From assembly GCF_032595355.1 (NCBI RefSeq), contig NZ_JASMWN010000011.1, forward strand, positions 1-64,000: DNA of 64,000 nt, in the 5' to 3' direction. The notes beneath the pieces were generated by a model. It was not told the DNA's origin, searched no databases, and saw only the letters and a program-made list of their open reading frames with translations. This DNA comes from Sedimentitalea todarodis. GTDB lineage: Bacteria > Pseudomonadota > Alphaproteobacteria > Rhodobacterales > Rhodobacteraceae. Position numbers and translations under genes: made by a program. Below are positions 61,808 to 64,000 of this stretch, piece after piece (position 1 is the first letter of the stretch; each line of letters begins with the position of its first letter).

Positions 61808-62866
61808 TCAGCGCGCCTGCCCTTTGCCACCGCAAATCGGGCAATCCGCGCGCGGTTTGAGGCGAATGGTCCGGGTCTCGCCATAGAGCGCATCATAGAT
61901 CAACATCTGCCCGCGCAGCGGGGCACCCGCATCGGTCACGATCTTGATCGTCTCAACGGCCATCATTGCGCCAATCACGCCGGGCAGCGGGCCGATGACA
62001 CCGGCCTCGGCACAGGATGGTGCAAGCCCCGGCGCGGGGGCCTCGGGAAAAATGCACTCGTAACATGGCCCGGAATGCGTGGGATCGAACACATTCAGTT
62101 GGCCCTCCCATTGCGCCAGCGCACCGGATACCAGCGGCTTGCCCGCAGCGACCGCCGTGGCATTTGCCAGGTAGCGGGTTTCGAAATTATCTGTGCCATC
62201 AAGTATCAGATCGTAATCCGCAATCAGATCCGCCGCGATTTCCTGCGTCAGCCGACGATGATACGGTCGAACGATCACTGACGGATTCTGGGCCACCATG
62301 GCCTGTTGGGCCGAGAATACCTTAGGCATGCCAATATCCGCATCGCGATGGATGACCTGCCGCTGGAGGTTGGCGTTTTCGACGATGTCATCGTCAATCA
62401 CACCGATGGTTCCAATCCCTGCCGCCGCCAGATACTGCAGCGCGGGCGCGCCCAATCCACCGGCACCGATGACCAGAACGCGCGCCTGTTTCATGCGCTT
62501 CTGCCCGGGGCCGCCGATCTCGCGCAGCACGATGTGGCGCGCATAGCGGTTCAACTCAGTCTCGGAAAACGCGCCTGTTTTTTGGGAGTCCTGCTGTGCA
62601 GGCTCTGTATCCTTTGCGCGTTTGCGCAAAGCCGACAGTCCGCGACGATAGATTGCGATCATCGCGGCGAAACCCGCCAGCAACAGCCAGAGCGCCGGAG
62701 ATTCACCCGTGGCCATCCGCACCGGGTGCCCGTCCGGCAGCATCAGTTGCACCAGCAGGACCACCCCGAACAATACGGCCAGGAGGGTCAAGCGCGCCTG
62801 CCGCGATACGCCCATCAACCTTCCCACACCCCAGATCAGCGCGGCAATTGCCAGAACCAGCAGCAT
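61808..62866 (-). CDS. moeB: MoeB/ThiF/HesA-family adenylyltransferase with three N-terminal membrane segments
   Basis: Adenylates the C-terminal glycine of a ubiquitin-like sulfur carrier (MoaD or ThiS) for cofactor synthesis. Residues about 100-352 are the E1-like domain: LNRYARHIVLREIGGPGQ, nucleotide loop GAGGLGAPALQYLAAAG (from 134), NLQRQVIH, DGTDNFETRYLAN and two CxxC zinc pairs (CYEC, CPIC). Residues 2-20, 25-43 and 57-74 are hydrophobic segments (for example LTLLAVLFGVVLLVQLML), joined by a charged linker. The soluble MoeB starts at about residue 100, so the protein is an E1 tethered to the membrane. The start overlaps the dut stop by one base. Supply of Mo-cofactor for xdh is possible but not proven. 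Confidence 0.9.
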   Translation of the reverse strand: MLLVLAIAALIWGVGRLMGVSRQARLTLLAVLFGVVLLVQLMLPDGHPVRMATGESPALWLLLAGFAAMIAIYRRGLSALRKRAKDTEPAQQDSQKTGAFSETELNRYARHIVLREIGGPGQKRMKQARVLVIGAGGLGAPALQYLAAAGIGTIGVIDDDIVENANLQRQVIHRDADIGMPKVFSAQQAMVAQNPSVIVRPYHRRLTQEIAADLIADYDLILDGTDNFETRYLANATAVAAGKPLVSGALAQWEGQLNVFDPTHSGPCYECIFPEAPAPGLAPSCAEAGVIGPLPGVIGAMMAVETIKIVTDAGAPLRGQMLIYDALYGETRTIRLKPRADCPICGGKGQAR

Positions 62867-63321
62867 CAGCCCTGCCCGGTCGACCCAAAGCCGCCTGACC
62901 CGCGCGCCGTATCACCCAACCCTTCGGCAATCTCGAACCTGGCCTGCACCACCGGGGCAACGACCATTTGGGCAATCCGGTCACCGTGCGAAATCACAAA
63001 TGGCACCTCGCCAGCATTCATGACGATCACGCCAAGCGGGCCGCGATAGTCACTGTCAATGGTTCCCGGCGCGTTTGGCAAGGTGATCCCATGTTTCAGG
63101 GCAAGACCCGAGCGGGGTCGGATCTGTACCTCATAGCCCTCGGGTATCTCGATGCGCAGCCCCGTGGGCACCAACATACGCGCACCGGGCGCTAGCGTTA
63201 CCACGCCTCTGTCCGCAAGATTGGCGCGCAGATCCGCACCCGCCGCGCCCGCTGTCTCATAGGACGGCAACGCAACGCCCCGATCAGCGCCATCATCATA
63301 TGTCACCCGAATTGCAACCAT
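62866..63321 (-). CDS. dut: deoxyuridine 5'-triphosphate nucleotidohydrolase
   Basis: A 151-residue homotrimeric dUTPase that keeps dUTP low and makes dUMP for thymidylate. All five motifs are visible: AGADLRANL, RPRSGLALKHG, NAPGTIDSDYRGP, GDRIAQMVV and the C-terminal RGSGGFGSTG arm. Gene order coaBC-dut is common in proteobacteria. It is coupled to the following moeB by a TGATG overlap and lies 48 bp after coaBC. Confidence 0.96.
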   Translation of the reverse strand: MVAIRVTYDDGADRGVALPSYETAGAAGADLRANLADRGVVTLAPGARMLVPTGLRIEIPEGYEVQIRPRSGLALKHGITLPNAPGTIDSDYRGPLGVIVMNAGEVPFVISHGDRIAQMVVAPVVQARFEIAEGLGDTARGSGGFGSTGQG

Positions 63322-63369
63322 TTCGCCCTACCACTTGAGTCTGTTCGCCCCTCGCAAGAAGCGGGAAAT

Positions 63370-64000
63370 CTATTTTGCCAGAGCCGCCGCGATACGCTGG
63401 GCAAGTTGCTGCGCGACCGCATCCTTGCCCATACGCGGCCATGTTTCGACCCCGTCGCCTCTGATCAGGACGACCGCGTTCTCGCTCCCGCCCATGATAC
63501 CGGTCTCTGGGCTGACATCATTTGCCACGATCCAGTCACACGCCTTGCGCGCACGCTTTGCGGTCGCGTTCGCCAGAACATCATTGGTTTCCGCAGCGAA
63601 GCCGACAACCAGTTCAGGCCGCCCTTCTGTCATCTGCGACACGGCAGCCAGAATGTCCGGGTTCTCCGCGAATTCGAGAACAGGCAGCCCGTCGCGGCTC
63701 TTTTTCAACTTGCGATCACTCGCCTGCGCCATGCGCCAATCCGCCACCGCCGCCGCGAACACGCCAGCATCAACCGGCAGTGCGGATTGCACCGCTTCGG
63801 CCATCTGCAGCGCCGTTTCAACGCGCACCACCTTTACCCCTTGCGGCGGCGGAACTTCTGCTGGGCCGGTGACAAACACAACCTCGGCCCCCAGACCCGC
63901 AAGCGCCCGCGCAACGGCAGTGCCCTGCGCCCCTGACGAACGATTTGCGATATAGCGTACCGGGTCGATGGGCTCGTGCGTGGGGCCAGAGGTCACGAGT
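63370..64000 (-). CDS. coaBC: phosphopantothenoylcysteine decarboxylase/synthase, C-terminal part (cut by window end)
   Basis: Only the 3' portion is present; the frame is still open at 64000. The visible part is the CoaB synthetase domain: TSGPTHEPIDPVRYIANRSSG (CTP and phosphopantothenate binding), AAVADWRMAQASDRKLKKS with the conserved Lys region, and VGFAAETNDVLANATAKRARK. The missing upstream half should be the flavin-dependent CoaC decarboxylase. It makes 4'-phosphopantetheine for coenzyme A. First gene in the coaBC-dut-moeB series. Confidence 0.95.
   Translation of the reverse strand, partial: LVTSGPTHEPIDPVRYIANRSSGAQGTAVARALAGLGAEVVFVTGPAEVPPPQGVKVVRVETALQMAEAVQSALPVDAGVFAAAVADWRMAQASDRKLKKSRDGLPVLEFAENPDILAAVSQMTEGRPELVVGFAAETNDVLANATAKRARKACDWIVANDVSPETGIMGGSENAVVLIRGDGVETWPRMGKDAVAQQLAQRIAAALAK

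Overview
The window looks like an ordinary chromosomal stretch of a marine alphaproteobacterium of the Rhodobacterales (roseobacter / Rhodobacteraceae type). The basis is a GC-rich codon usage, a class II (B12-dependent) ribonucleotide reductase, the short HisG plus HisZ pair, a class I lysyl-tRNA synthetase, a DUF1489 protein, Tat-exported cell-wall enzymes, a beta-helix protein resembling the head spike of Rhodobacterales gene transfer agents, and a dispersed intergenic repeat built around TTCATCTTTG...ATACTCC. The assignment comes from family knowledge and composition, not from a database search.

Layout. 1-3100: nrdJ on the minus strand, carrying an unusual XRE-type helix-turn-helix insert, directly downstream of a tRNA-like gene whose anticodon loop is about 32 nt too long. 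3100-8250: DUF1489, a GH25 lipoprotein, the hisS-hisZ-hisG operon and slyX. 8254-11766: dnaE. 12110-21341: a purine module on the plus strand, xdhABC followed by a complete BMP-type ABC importer, closed by a clear terminator. 21480-25550: an outer-membrane-like protein, an FMN-binding oxidase-like protein, the beta-helix spike-like protein and a DUF4864 protein. 25637-32231: class I lysS, a TerB-like protein, PBP4-type dacB, nadD and ettA. 32235-36074: a lower-GC patch with an unknown membrane protein and a decayed non-coding stretch, a cold-shock protein with a long leader, small membrane proteins (one frameshifted), an L,D-transpeptidase and a DUF4329-like protein. 36077-41733: an SRAP protein lacking its usual catalytic Cys2, tesA facing ybbA-ybbP, an Rrf2 regulator and a ChaC-like cyclotransferase. 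41809-48412: gltX, DUF1801, a Tat-exported metallo-beta-lactamase-fold enzyme, a zincin, nadE and a secreted 18-repeat MORN protein. 48479-50254: leuA behind a leucine-rich leader peptide and two mutually exclusive hairpins (transcription attenuation). 50484-58821: a lone periplasmic binding protein, a PA14-like secreted protein, the rod-shape operon mreBCD-mrdA-rodA and a GhrA-type reductase. 58832-64000 (minus strand): a TylF-type methyltransferase, an M3 peptidase, a membrane-anchored MoeB/ThiF enzyme, dut and the 3' part of coaBC.

Several groups clearly work together: histidine biosynthesis, purine uptake and oxidation, elongasome morphogenesis, and the tesA-ybbAB-type neighbourhood. The observations most worth following up are the foreign-looking DNA-binding domain inside NrdJ, the interrupted tRNA immediately upstream of it, the probably leaderless leu attenuator, and the SRAP protein without its cysteine. 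I see no CRISPR array, intact insertion sequence, rRNA operon or prophage.
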